NCBI RefSeq assembly: GCF_001941965.1
Contig: NZ_MKZO01000067.1
Location: 62,001 to 126,000, forward strand
DNA: 64,000 nt
Source of the DNA: Pseudomonas putida
GTDB taxonomy: Bacteria > Pseudomonadota > Gammaproteobacteria > Pseudomonadales > Pseudomonadaceae
Direction of reading: 5' to 3'
A model generated the notes under the pieces. The model saw only the letters and a list, made by a program, of their open reading frames with translations, was not told the DNA's origin and ran no database searches. Below are positions 27,196 to 35,892 of this stretch, in pieces; position 1 is the first letter of the stretch, and each line of letters begins with the position of its first letter. The translations under genes were made by a program, and so were the position numbers.

Positions 27196-27935
27196 TCAGC
27201 ATCAAGTCCCTGCATAAAAGCTACGGCAGCACCCGGGTTCTGGAAGGCATCGACCTGAACGTCGAAAGCGGCCAGGTGGTGTGCCTGATCGGCCCGTCCG
27301 GCTCGGGCAAATCCACCCTGTTGCGCTGCATCAACGGCCTGGAAACCTATGAGGGTGGCGACATCCTGGTGGGCAGCGAGCGGGTCGACCGGCATGCAAA
27401 GAGCATCCATGAGATCCGCACCCAGGTCGCCATGGTGTTCCAGCGCTTCAACCTGTTCCCCCACCGCACTGCCCTGCAGAACGTGATGGAAGGCCCGGTG
27501 TACGTGAAGAAGGAAGACCCGGCCGCGGCCCGCGAACACGCCCGCGCCCTGCTGGAGAAGGTCGGCCTGAGCCACCGCATGGACGCCTACCCGGACGAGT
27601 TGTCCGGCGGCCAGCAACAGCGTGTGGCCATCGCACGCGCCCTGGCCATGCGACCCAAGGCGATCCTGTTCGACGAACCGACTTCGGCCCTCGACCCGGA
27701 ACTGGTCGGCGAGGTGCTGACAGTCATGCGCACCCTGGCCGCCGAGGGCATGACCATGGTGGTGGTGACCCATGAAATGGGCTTCGCCCGCGAGGTGGCC
27801 GACAAGGTCTGCTTCCTCTATGGCGGGCGGATCGTCGAGGAAGGCGCGGCGAAGGACGTACTCGGCGCACCGCAGCAGCCGCGCACCCAGGAATTCCTCC
27901 GGCGCCTGCTCAACACCGAAGGAGGCCAGGCATGA
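27192..27935 (+). CDS. Amino-acid-type ABC transporter ATP-binding protein
   Basis: A 247-residue ATPase with Walker A GPSGSGKST, signature LSGGQQQR, Walker B ILFDEPTSALD and switch histidine VVTHEMGFA. It powers the importer with the preceding permease. Its start overlaps the permease stop and its stop overlaps the oxidase start, so these genes are translationally coupled. Confidence 0.95.
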   Translation: MISIKSLHKSYGSTRVLEGIDLNVESGQVVCLIGPSGSGKSTLLRCINGLETYEGGDILVGSERVDRHAKSIHEIRTQVAMVFQRFNLFPHRTALQNVMEGPVYVKKEDPAAAREHARALLEKVGLSHRMDAYPDELSGGQQQRVAIARALAMRPKAILFDEPTSALDPELVGEVLTVMRTLAAEGMTMVVVTHEMGFAREVADKVCFLYGGRIVEEGAAKDVLGAPQQPRTQEFLRRLLNTEGGQA

Positions 27936-29209
27936 GCCTGCAACTGCCCCCTTCACTGTGGGCCGCCACGGCCATCGAGGCCCCGGCCACCCCGCCGCTG
28001 CGCGACAACCTGCGGGTCGATGTGGCGGTGGTCGGCGCCGGCTATACCGGGCTGGTCACCGCCCTGCACCTGGCCCGCGGTGGCGCCCGGGTCTGCGTGC
28101 TGGATGCCGGCGAGCCGGGCTGGGGCGCTTCGGGGCGCAATGGCGGCCAGGTGATCCCCGGGCTCAAGCACGACCCCGACGACCTGCGCCGGATGTTCGG
28201 CGGCGACCGCGCCGAGCGCCTGATCGATGTGGTCGGGCACGCCGCCGATAACGTCTTCGAACTGATCGAGCGCTACAACATCGACTGCGAGGCGACCCGC
28301 CACGGCTGGATCCAGCCGGCTGCCTCCCCCACCGCCATGCGCGCCATCGAACGCCGCGCACAGCAGTGGCGGCAACGCGGCGTGCCGGTGGAAATGCTCG
28401 ACCAGGCCAGCGTCACCCGGCGCATCGGCAGCAGCGACTACCTCGGTGCCTGGGTCGACCCCCGGGCCGGCAGCGTGCAGCCGCTGAGCTACGCCCGCGG
28501 CCTGGCCCGAGCAGCGATTGCCGAGGGCGTGCAGATCCACGGGCATAACCGCGTCACCGACCTGTGTCAGGAAGACGGGCGCTGGCGGCTGACCACCGAT
28601 CAGCAGCACAGCGTGCGTGCCGAGCATGTGGTGCTCGCCACCAATGGCTACACAGACAACCTCTGGCCGAACCTGCGCCAGACCCTGCTGCCCGCCAACA
28701 GCTTCATCGTCGCCACCCGCCCCCTGCCGGAAGACCTGCGGCGCAGCGTGCTGCCCGGTGGCGAGGTATGTTCCGATGCGCGACGGCTGCTTCTCTACTT
28801 CAAGCAGGACGCCAGCGGCCGCCTGTTGCTCGGTGGCCGCGGCCCGTTCGCCGAACCGCGTTCGGCAGAGGACTGGAATCACCTCAAGCGCTCGATGCTC
28901 GGGCTGTTCCCGCAACTGGCCGGGGTCGAGTTCGAGTACCAGTGGGCCGGACGCGTCGCTCTGACCCAGGACTTCATGCCACGCCTGCACGAGCCGGCGC
29001 CGAACCTGAGCATCCTGCTCGGCTACAACGGTCGCGGCATCGCCATGGCCAGCACCCTCGGACGGCACCTGGCGCAGCGCTTGCTGGGCAAGGAAAAGGA
29101 ATTTCCGTTCCCGGTCACGCCGATCCGCCCCATTCCGTTCCATGGCCTGCAGCGCCTTTACCTGGGCGTCGGTATCGCCTGGTACCGGCTGCTCGATGCC
29201 GTTTTCTGA
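27932..29209 (+). CDS. FAD-dependent oxidoreductase (DAO/PuuB-like)
   Basis: A 425-residue flavoprotein with the dinucleotide motif VAVVGAGYTGLVTALHLARGG, then GWGASGRNGGQVIPGLKHD (typical of gamma-glutamylputrescine oxidase-like enzymes) and a C-terminal FAD-contact LGYNGRGIAMASTLGRHLA. It probably oxidises an amine or amino acid derivative brought in by the adjacent transporter. It overlaps the ATPase gene by 4 bases. The substrate is not determined. Confidence 0.9.
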   Translation: MSLQLPPSLWAATAIEAPATPPLRDNLRVDVAVVGAGYTGLVTALHLARGGARVCVLDAGEPGWGASGRNGGQVIPGLKHDPDDLRRMFGGDRAERLIDVVGHAADNVFELIERYNIDCEATRHGWIQPAASPTAMRAIERRAQQWRQRGVPVEMLDQASVTRRIGSSDYLGAWVDPRAGSVQPLSYARGLARAAIAEGVQIHGHNRVTDLCQEDGRWRLTTDQQHSVRAEHVVLATNGYTDNLWPNLRQTLLPANSFIVATRPLPEDLRRSVLPGGEVCSDARRLLLYFKQDASGRLLLGGRGPFAEPRSAEDWNHLKRSMLGLFPQLAGVEFEYQWAGRVALTQDFMPRLHEPAPNLSILLGYNGRGIAMASTLGRHLAQRLLGKEKEFPFPVTPIRPIPFHGLQRLYLGVGIAWYRLLDAVF

Positions 29210-29226
29210 TGCGAGGAGATCACCTG

Positions 29227-29562
29227 ATGAAACCTGTCGTACTAGCCGCCGTTAGCGAAGAACAATTCAGCGAACCCGCTCCGGTGGGGGATTCCGGAGC
29301 CCTCAGCCGCAGTGCCGGGCAGCACAGTCTGCAAGGCGCGAACGCGGAAACCGGAATCTGGGAGTGCACACCCGGGAGTTTTCGCCGGGGCGTGAAGGAA
29401 GCGGAGTACAGCTACATCATCAGTGACGAAGGCAGCTTCACACCGGATGGAGGCGAGCCGCTGGAGTTCCGGGCAGGCGATACCCTGTGTTTTCCGCCGG
29501 ATACCCAGGGGCTGTGGACCATTCGCGAGACGGTGCGCAAGAGCTACGTGATTTTCGGCTGA
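29227..29562 (+). CDS. Cupin (DUF861/EutQ-like)
   Basis: A 111-residue single-domain cupin. It ends YIISDEGSFTPDGGEPLEFRAGDTLCFPPDTQGLWTIRETVRKSYVIF, the family's two-strand cupin pattern. GAGGAG lies about 9 bases before the ATG. It is 17 bases after the oxidase and is probably co-transcribed. Cupins of this kind commonly accompany such oxidases; the reaction is unknown. Confidence 0.85.
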   Translation: MKPVVLAAVSEEQFSEPAPVGDSGALSRSAGQHSLQGANAETGIWECTPGSFRRGVKEAEYSYIISDEGSFTPDGGEPLEFRAGDTLCFPPDTQGLWTIRETVRKSYVIFG

Positions 29563-29629
29563 TCGCGGACTTCGGGCGGTCGTAGAATGGCGGGATTATC
29601 CCGTCCATTCACGGATGAAGAGCAGACCA

Positions 29630-31108
29630 ATGTTCAAGACCGCCCAGTTGGAATCGGTAAAGGCCTGGATCAGTGACCCGGCCCACGGCGTGCTTTCACT
29701 GCATGTGCGCATCCAGCGCGGGATTCGTCAATTGATCCTCGATGGCGCGCTGGCCGTAGGCAAGCCGCTGCCGGCCACGCGACCACTGGCAGTGTCCCTG
29801 GGTGTATCGCGGGACACGGTCGAGGCGGCTTACAGCCAGCTGCATGCCGAAGGGTTTATCGAGCGCCAGGTCGGCAGCGGCAGTTTCGTCTCGGAACGTG
29901 CCCGCCATCTGCCGCCGCGCAAGCGCCAGCCTGCGAAGGCGAATACCGGACCGGCTGAACTGAGTCGTCGCGGAGCCGCCGTGTTTCGCGACGGCGGTGT
30001 GCACAACTTCCAATACCCGCGCCCCTTCGCGCCCGGCGTTGCCGAAACGCGGAATTTTCCGCTGCCGGTCTGGGAAAGACTGGAACGCCAGGTCATCAAG
30101 GAGCATGGCACCCGTGCCCTGCTGCACAGCGCGCCACAGGGCATGGAGGTGCTGCGCAGTGCGATCGCCGATTACCTCAACCTCGAACGTGGTGCCCAGG
30201 CCAGCGCCGAGCGGGTGCTGATCCTGACCAGCTCGCAGCAGGCCCTGAGCCTGTGCTCGACGGTGCTGATGGATAGCGGCGAGCGGGTGCTGGTGGAGGA
30301 TCCCATGTATCACGGCGCACGCAAGGCGATTGGCGCTGCGGGCCTGGAAGCTGTCCCGGTGCCCGTCGATGAACATGGCATGCAGGTCGAGGCCATGGCC
30401 GCCCTGGCACCGGATGCCCGGGCGGTGTTCCTGACCCCGTCCCATCAATTTCCCAGTGGCACCACCCTGTCCCTCGACCGGCGCCTGGCCGCCATCGAAT
30501 GGGCGCGCCAGCAACGGGCCTGGATCATCGAGGACGACTACGACAGCGAGTTCCACTACGAAGGGCGCCCCACCGCCTGCGTGCAGGGGCTGGATGCCCA
30601 TGAGCGGACGCTCTATATCGGCACCTTCACCAAATCCATGTTCCCCGGCCTACGCATCGGTTACATGGTCCTGCCGCCACAACTGGTCGGTCCGATGACG
30701 GCGGCGCGGACGTTGCAGGACGGACATAACCCTTCACTTTCGCAACTGACCCTGGCGCGCTTTATCGAGGGCGGGCATCTCGGTGCCCATGTCAGGACCA
30801 TGCGTGCGCTGTACAAGGCTCGCAGGGATATCCTCGCCGAGCTGGTACACCGGCATCTGGCGGATTTCCTCGTGCCACAGGTTCCCGCTGGCGGCATGCA
30901 GATGCCCTGCTTCTTTACCCGGCCCATGGATGAACGGGCGCTGGTCGCTGCCGCAAGGGCAGTGGACGTGGACTTGCTGGGGATGGGCAGCCTGTATGCG
31001 CGACCGCGCAACGACGTGGGCTTCCTGATGGGCTTCGCGGCGCATACGCCGGCGGAACTGACGGCTGCAGTGAGCAAGCTGAAGAAGCTGCTGCGCAAAA
31101 TGGTCTGA
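29630..31108 (+). CDS. MocR/PdxR-type regulator (GntR HTH plus aminotransferase domain)
   Basis: A 492-residue protein with an N-terminal GntR winged helix (GKPLPATRPLAVSLGVSRDTVEAAYSQLHAEGFI) and a fold-type I aminotransferase-like domain with the PLP lysine in IGTFTKSMFPGLRIGYMV and the upstream IEDDYDSEFHYEGRP. MocR proteins control genes for amino acid, amine or vitamin B6 metabolism. The start may be 29615 or 29630; the second is chosen because GAAGAGC lies in the right place upstream. It may control the neighbouring cluster. Confidence 0.88.
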   Translation: MFKTAQLESVKAWISDPAHGVLSLHVRIQRGIRQLILDGALAVGKPLPATRPLAVSLGVSRDTVEAAYSQLHAEGFIERQVGSGSFVSERARHLPPRKRQPAKANTGPAELSRRGAAVFRDGGVHNFQYPRPFAPGVAETRNFPLPVWERLERQVIKEHGTRALLHSAPQGMEVLRSAIADYLNLERGAQASAERVLILTSSQQALSLCSTVLMDSGERVLVEDPMYHGARKAIGAAGLEAVPVPVDEHGMQVEAMAALAPDARAVFLTPSHQFPSGTTLSLDRRLAAIEWARQQRAWIIEDDYDSEFHYEGRPTACVQGLDAHERTLYIGTFTKSMFPGLRIGYMVLPPQLVGPMTAARTLQDGHNPSLSQLTLARFIEGGHLGAHVRTMRALYKARRDILAELVHRHLADFLVPQVPAGGMQMPCFFTRPMDERALVAAARAVDVDLLGMGSLYARPRNDVGFLMGFAAHTPAELTAAVSKLKKLLRKMV

Positions 31109-31208
31109 CTGGCTATCGGTAATTGGCCGGCTATTTCAGCCCATTCCAGGACTATAAATCGCAACCGGGCACACGCCCGCTTCGACCAGTCCAGACAGGA
31201 GCCTTTCC

Positions 31209-31667
31209 ATGGCAGCAGTAGAACAATCGATAGTGATACGTCCCTTGGCGCAAGGTGATATGGAGCAGTGGTGCGAATACTGGAGCAGCTACCAGACCTT
31301 CTACCAGGTGGACCTGGGCATGGAACTCACCGGCGTCACCTGGGAGCGCTTCTTCGACCCTGCGGAGCCGGTGCATTGCGCGGTGGCTGCGGACAACAAG
31401 CGCATCTACGGTTTCGTGAACTGGGTATTTCACCGTTCCACCTGGGGCAGGAACGACTTCTGCTACCTCGAGGACCTCTACGTCTGCCCGAGCGCACGCG
31501 GGCGGATGATCGGCAAGCAGTTGATCGAATACGTGCAGGGGCAAGCGCGGGAAAAGGCCTGCGACCGGCTCTACTGGCATACCCAGGAAAGCAATCGCAC
31601 GGCGCAGCGGTTGTATGACTGGATCGCGGAAAAGCCGGGGGTGATCGAGTATCGGATGGGGTTGTAA
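31209..31667 (+). CDS. GNAT-family N-acetyltransferase
   Basis: A 152-residue acetyltransferase with the GNAT core: YLEDLYVCPSARGRMIGKQLIEYVQGQA supplies the acetyl-CoA loop and YWHTQESNRTAQRLYDWIAE the C-terminal motif. It follows the MocR gene by about 100 bases. The acceptor is unknown; an amine or amino acid is plausible from context. CAGGAG lies 8-10 bases upstream. Confidence 0.87.
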   Translation: MAAVEQSIVIRPLAQGDMEQWCEYWSSYQTFYQVDLGMELTGVTWERFFDPAEPVHCAVAADNKRIYGFVNWVFHRSTWGRNDFCYLEDLYVCPSARGRMIGKQLIEYVQGQAREKACDRLYWHTQESNRTAQRLYDWIAEKPGVIEYRMGL

Positions 31668-31698
31668 GCGCTGCTTTCGCAATGATGGTGCCTGGTCG

Positions 31699-31785
31699 GG
31701 CCAATCGCTGGCAACGCCAGCTCCCACAGGGTTCGGTGGTGCTCGCGGTCCTTGTGGGAGCCGGCGTTGCCGGCGATGGGGCCAT
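31699..31785. repeat. Divergent REP-type inverted repeat
   Basis: Arms GGGCCAATCGCTGGCAACGCCAGCTCCCACAGG and CCTTGTGGGAGCCGGCGTTGCCGGCGATGGGGCC show the REP plan but with changed stem bases (AACGCC for AAGCC) compared with the other copies in this window. It lies between convergent genes. Confidence 0.8.
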
Positions 31786-31847
31786 CAGCGACAGCAGGAA
31801 TCTGTCGTCGATCCCCATTGGAGCCTCCCACAGGGCCCGCGCACGCG

Positions 31848-34250
31848 TTAGAAATCCCCGCGCAACGACACCATGTAACTCCGCGGCGTCCCGTACGTCG
31901 TCCCCCGGGTCCAGTACCCCGTCGAGTCGAAGTACTTGCGGTCCAGCAGGTTCTCGATGTCCACCCCCACCGTCCAGTGCTGGTCGACCTTGTACGCCGC
32001 CCGCGCATCGAACAGCGCCCGGCCGCTGTTGCTCACGCCGTTGTAGGCGTCGTAGTAGGCATTCTGCGCCGAGACACCACCACCGACACTGAAGCGGTTC
32101 CACTCACCCGGCAGGGTGTAGTTGGTGTTGGCCCGCAGCATGTGCTTCGGCGTTTGCGCAGAAATCGGCCCGCCATCCTGGGAGCTGGTGGTGTTGAAGG
32201 TGTACCCCGCTGCCACTTGCAGGCCCGGCAGCACCTCGCCACTGGCCTCGGCCTCGAAGCCCTTGCTGCGGTTGATGCCCTCGCTGTTGAGGTAGCAGCG
32301 GCCGGCGACATCCTGTGGGCAATTTCCGGTATTGGCGTAGTCCCGCGCCGCGACATCTTCCTGCTCGATGTAGAACACCGCGAAGGACACGTTCAGGCGC
32401 TTGTCGAGCAGTTCACCCTTGATCCCGGTTTCGTAGTTGGAGCCGATGGCCGGGTCGAGCATGCCACCCGCGGCGGTGCGATAACTGGCCTGAGGCATGA
32501 AGATATCGGCGTAGCTGGCGTACCAGGACCAGTCCTGGTCAAGGTCGTAGATCACCCCGACAAAGGGCGTGAACTCGTGCTTCTGCTCGTTGGTCGCCAC
32601 CAGGTCGTCGCTCCAGGCCTCGGTCTTGTACCAGCTCAGGCGCGCACCGAGGACCAGGCTCAGGTCCTCGGTCATGTGCAGGCGGGCATTCAGGTAGGTG
32701 CCGTAGCGGGTGTCGAAGGTGTCGTCCTTGGCGGCCCAGGCCGGTCGCGCGGGCTCCGGGAACAGGTGGTGATCGGGTGCGTAGACGTTGAGCGGCAGGG
32801 GGCTGTCCAGGCGTGCCGTCGCATCCTTGTCGTTCATCTTGCGCTTCGACCAGTTGGCGCCCAGGGAGATCTGGTGGCTGAGGCCGAAGGCCTCGAAGTC
32901 GCCATCGAGATGACCATCGATGGCATTGGCGGTGACATCGAACTTGTGGAAGTTGGTCCCGGAAATCATCGGTCCGGTCGGGCTACCGTATTCCAGGGTG
33001 TCCTCGGCGCTCCATTCGATGGCGCTGCGATTGAACGCACTTTCGGAATGGGACAGGGCAAGCTTGCCGTTCCAGTTTTCATTGAAGCGATGGCTGAGGT
33101 CGGCAAAGACTTCATCGGTACGGGTTTGCAACTTGGCCCAGTCCTGACCGAGGAAGGTCGAGCGCTTGAGGTGCGGATTGCTGCCATCGGGGTTGTTTGG
33201 CAAGCCGAGGACACTGTAGCCATCGATGCGCGAAGTCTGCCGGCGCAGGCCTACACCGAGGGTGGTGGCGTCGCTCAGATCGCCTTCGACGATGCCGTAC
33301 AGCAGCGGGCGCTTGCTCTCGGTCACGTCGATGAACGAGTGCTTGTCCTCGTAGGACGCGACCATGCGACCGCGCAGGGTGCCTTCGGCATTCAGCTTGC
33401 CGCTGGCATCGAGATCGAGACGGTAGTTGTCCCAGGAGCCGGCGCGGGTGGTGACGGAGAACCTCGGTTCGGTGGTCGGGCGCTTGCGCACCAGATTCAC
33501 CGCCCCGCCAGGACCGCCCGCCCCCACCAGCAGGCCGGCGGCGCCACGCAGGACTTCGACGCGGTCGAACACCGCCATGTCCGGAATCATCCAGCCGGTG
33601 TAGGCGAAGGCCTGCCCGGCCACGCCATCGACCATGTAGCTGTCGTCGGTCAGGTCAAAACCGCGGGAGCTGAAATGGTTGTTGCCATAGCCGCGGTTGG
33701 CCCGGGTGATCCCGGGGGTCTGGGCCATCACCTGGTCGAGGGAGACCAGGTTCTTGTCGTCCATCAGCTTGCGGGTGACCACGGTGACCGACTGCGGGGT
33801 ATTGCGCAGCGACTGCGGGGTCTTGCCGATGGTCACGGCTCCGGTGGTGTAGGAGCCGCTGCCCTCGGTGGTTTCGCCCAGGCCGACGCCGTTGATGCTG
33901 GTGGCACCCAGCTCCAGTGCCCCCTCGGTTTCGACCCGGGGTATGACGCTGAGCGTGCCGCTGCCGGTGACTATCACTTGCAGACGGTTGCCCGCCAGCG
34001 CTTGCTGCAAGGCCTGCAACGCACTCATCTCGCCACGGATCGCCGCAGCCTGCTTGCCCGCGACCAATGCGGGATCGAGGGAAATCACCTGCCCGCTCTG
34101 CCGGGCGATGGCATTCAGGGTTTGCGCCAGGCTGGCGGCGGGCAGATCGAAACGCAGCAGCTGTTGCTGCTGCGCACCTTCAGCCCGGGCGAAGGCCGCG
34201 GGCGCGGCGGCCAGGGCGATGGCAAGGGCGAGAGGCCAGGGTTTGAACAC
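31848..34250 (-). CDS. TonB-dependent siderophore receptor with signalling domain (module 1)
   Basis: An 800-residue outer-membrane receptor. The N-terminal secretin/TonB short domain (FDLPAASLAQTLNAIARQSGQVISLD) marks it as a signalling receptor for the FecR/ECF pair upstream. A plug follows (TPQSVTVVTRKLMDDKNLVSLDQVM; GPGGAVNLVRKRPT) and then the barrel ending in SLRGDF. The GTG at 34250 follows AGGAGC and precedes the signal peptide. The gene order sigma-FecR-receptor is like P. aeruginosa foxIRA, but the ligand cannot be set from sequence alone. Confidence 0.9.
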   Translation of the reverse strand: MFKPWPLALAIALAAAPAAFARAEGAQQQQLLRFDLPAASLAQTLNAIARQSGQVISLDPALVAGKQAAAIRGEMSALQALQQALAGNRLQVIVTGSGTLSVIPRVETEGALELGATSINGVGLGETTEGSGSYTTGAVTIGKTPQSLRNTPQSVTVVTRKLMDDKNLVSLDQVMAQTPGITRANRGYGNNHFSSRGFDLTDDSYMVDGVAGQAFAYTGWMIPDMAVFDRVEVLRGAAGLLVGAGGPGGAVNLVRKRPTTEPRFSVTTRAGSWDNYRLDLDASGKLNAEGTLRGRMVASYEDKHSFIDVTESKRPLLYGIVEGDLSDATTLGVGLRRQTSRIDGYSVLGLPNNPDGSNPHLKRSTFLGQDWAKLQTRTDEVFADLSHRFNENWNGKLALSHSESAFNRSAIEWSAEDTLEYGSPTGPMISGTNFHKFDVTANAIDGHLDGDFEAFGLSHQISLGANWSKRKMNDKDATARLDSPLPLNVYAPDHHLFPEPARPAWAAKDDTFDTRYGTYLNARLHMTEDLSLVLGARLSWYKTEAWSDDLVATNEQKHEFTPFVGVIYDLDQDWSWYASYADIFMPQASYRTAAGGMLDPAIGSNYETGIKGELLDKRLNVSFAVFYIEQEDVAARDYANTGNCPQDVAGRCYLNSEGINRSKGFEAEASGEVLPGLQVAAGYTFNTTSSQDGGPISAQTPKHMLRANTNYTLPGEWNRFSVGGGVSAQNAYYDAYNGVSNSGRALFDARAAYKVDQHWTVGVDIENLLDRKYFDSTGYWTRGTTYGTPRSYMVSLRGDF

Positions 34251-34316
34251 GTGGATGCTCCTGATGATATTGGTGTTGTCAGGAGAGAGGTGCAACGAGC
34301 GGAAAAAACCGGACAC

Positions 34317-34340
34317 GAATGAGAAAGATTTTTTCTCGCA
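34317..34340. promoter_or_regulatory. AT-rich inverted repeat between FecR and receptor genes
   Basis: GAGAAA-GATTT-TTTCTC, flanked by GAAT, is an inverted repeat between the two genes. It may be a weak Fur-like site or a short hairpin after the FecR gene. Evidence is limited to the symmetry and position. Confidence 0.3.
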
Positions 34341-34346
34341 ACCGCG

Positions 34347-35294
34347 TCACCTTGCCTCGATCAGGGTCAGCCACGGGCCGTAGTGCTTGATCCGGATCGG
34401 CAGGGTTTCCGCCAGCGCGGCCAGGGTACGTTCGCTATCATCCAGCGGGAACACGCCCTGCACACGCAGATCACGCACCTGCGGGCTGACCCGGATGAAG
34501 CCGGAGCGATAAGGACGCAGCGCGTCGATCAGGGTCGCCAGGGGTTCGTCGAGAATACTGAGCCGGCCATCGACCCAGTCGGCGCGGTACGCCTGCCCGG
34601 CTGGCAGCGGCTCGATGCGCTGTGGGTACAGCATCGCGGCCTGGCCTTGCGTCAGGTCCTTGATTTCGCCGGTCGGCAAGGAAGTCCGCACAGCGTGCTT
34701 CAGCACCACGACCCGGGTGCTGCCCTCCAGTTGTTCGACCAGGAAGCGCGTGCCCAGGGCACGGATGTCGCCCTGGTCGCTGCGCACGATAAAGGGCCGG
34801 TTCGGATCCGCCGCCACCTGGACCACCAGTGCACCGCGATACAGGCGCAAGCGTCGGCGCTCGGCGGAGAAATCGCAATCCACGGCACTATCGGCATTCA
34901 GCGTCAGGCGGCTGCCGTCGTTCAGGACCAGGCTGCGACGCTCGCCGGTACCGGTGCGCAGATCGGCCAGGAAGCTCCGGCCGCTCTCGCTGCGTCCGCC
35001 CAGCCACAGGCCAGCGCCGAGTACGCCGAGCCCGAGCATCCCGCGCAAGACGTCGCGGCGAGCGGTTTCCGGTTGCAGCAAGGTCTCGCGCAAGGCGCCG
35101 GGTGCGCGGCGCACGACGTCATAGTGCCGACCCAGCCCGCGCTGCAATTGCTCCCAGGCGGCGATGTTCGCCGGGCTTTGACCCAGCCACTGCTGGAAGC
35201 GGGCCTGCTCCCGGGCGCTGTCCTGTCCGGAGCGCAGGCGGACCATCCAACCGATCGCCTCTTCGGCGACCGGATCCAGTGCCTGGCGACTCAT
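34347..35294 (-). CDS. FecR-family anti-sigma factor (module 1)
   Basis: A 315-residue protein. The N-terminal cytoplasmic part has the DUF4880-type helix (EEAIGWMVRLRSGQDSAREQARFQQWLGQSPAN), a membrane segment lies near residue 95 (GLGVLGAGLWLGG), and the periplasmic FecR domain follows (VLNDGSRLTLNADSAVDCDF; VQVAADPNRPFIVRS; ALGTRFLVE). It relays the receptor signal to the sigma factor. The ATG at 35294 overlaps the sigma stop (ATGA), so I prefer it to the in-frame codon eight residues upstream. Confidence 0.9.
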   Translation of the reverse strand: MSRQALDPVAEEAIGWMVRLRSGQDSAREQARFQQWLGQSPANIAAWEQLQRGLGRHYDVVRRAPGALRETLLQPETARRDVLRGMLGLGVLGAGLWLGGRSESGRSFLADLRTGTGERRSLVLNDGSRLTLNADSAVDCDFSAERRRLRLYRGALVVQVAADPNRPFIVRSDQGDIRALGTRFLVEQLEGSTRVVVLKHAVRTSLPTGEIKDLTQGQAAMLYPQRIEPLPAGQAYRADWVDGRLSILDEPLATLIDALRPYRSGFIRVSPQVRDLRVQGVFPLDDSERTLAALAETLPIRIKHYGPWLTLIEAR

Positions 35295-35797
35295 GGCTGT
35301 GCCCCGCTCAGATAGCACTCGCGCAGGGCCACGGTCATATAGCGGCCGACGGTACGCTGGCAGACATCGAGACGACGGCCGATCTCGGCGTAGCTCAAGC
35401 CGTCGAGCTGGCTCATCAGGAAGGCCTTTTTGACGATCAGGGGCAGGCCGGAAAGGGTCTGGTCGATGGCGTGCAAGGCTTCCAGCAACAGGTGGGTTTC
35501 TTCCGGCGACGGCGCCAGCGCTTCCGGCAGCAGCATCAATCGCTCCAGATAGGCTTGTTCCAGGCGGCGCCGGCGATGGCGGTCGAAGATCAGGCGGCGG
35601 GCGATAGTGGAAAGGTAGGCGCGGGGTTGCTCGATAGTCTCGGGGTCGACCCGGGAGCTGAGGATCTGGCAGAAGGTCTCCGCCGCAGTGTCTTCCGCGT
35701 CCGCACGATTGCGCAGGTGGCGCTGGACGTGCTGCAACAGCCAGCGATGGTGGTCGCTGAAAAGGAAACCCAGTTTGTTGGTGTTGGAGGCGGGCAC
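35291..35797 (-). CDS. ECF sigma factor, FecI-like (module 1)
   Basis: A sigma-70 factor of 168 residues from the GTG at 35797: region 2 FLFSDHHRWLLQHVQRHLRNRADAEDTAAETFCQIL and region 4 SYAEIGRRLDVCQRTVGRYMTVAL. It should recruit RNA polymerase to the receptor promoter when FecR is signalled. An ATG at 35926 is in frame but would add 43 residues without domain homology, so the GTG is preferred though its ribosome site is weak. A Fur-like site (35815-35833) sits just upstream. Confidence 0.85.
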   Translation of the reverse strand: MPASNTNKLGFLFSDHHRWLLQHVQRHLRNRADAEDTAAETFCQILSSRVDPETIEQPRAYLSTIARRLIFDRHRRRRLEQAYLERLMLLPEALAPSPEETHLLLEALHAIDQTLSGLPLIVKKAFLMSQLDGLSYAEIGRRLDVCQRTVGRYMTVALRECYLSGAQP

Positions 35798-35814
35798 GGA
35801 GAGGGAGACCTGAA

Positions 35815-35833
35815 GCGAATGAGAAAGAGTCGC
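35815..35833. promoter_or_regulatory. Candidate Fur box before sigma gene (module 1)
   Basis: GCGAATGAGAAAGAGTCGC matches 11 of 19 positions of the Fur consensus GATAATGATAATCATTATC by hand alignment and lies 18 bases before the sigma start. It would fit iron repression of the module. The score is only moderate. Confidence 0.35.
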
Positions 35834-35892
35834 AATCTTATAGAGGTGATGGCGATTCCCGCAATGCTCTCGTTTTTTCGAAACGGCCTTGT

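Noticed and set aside
31752..34322. An 856-codon open frame antisense to the module 1 TonB receptor
   Set aside because: The opposite strand encodes a complete receptor with all expected motifs; this frame has none.
31848..35797. Naming module 1 foxA/foxR/foxI
   Set aside because: The gene order fits, but several signalling siderophore receptors share it and sequence alone does not set the ligand.
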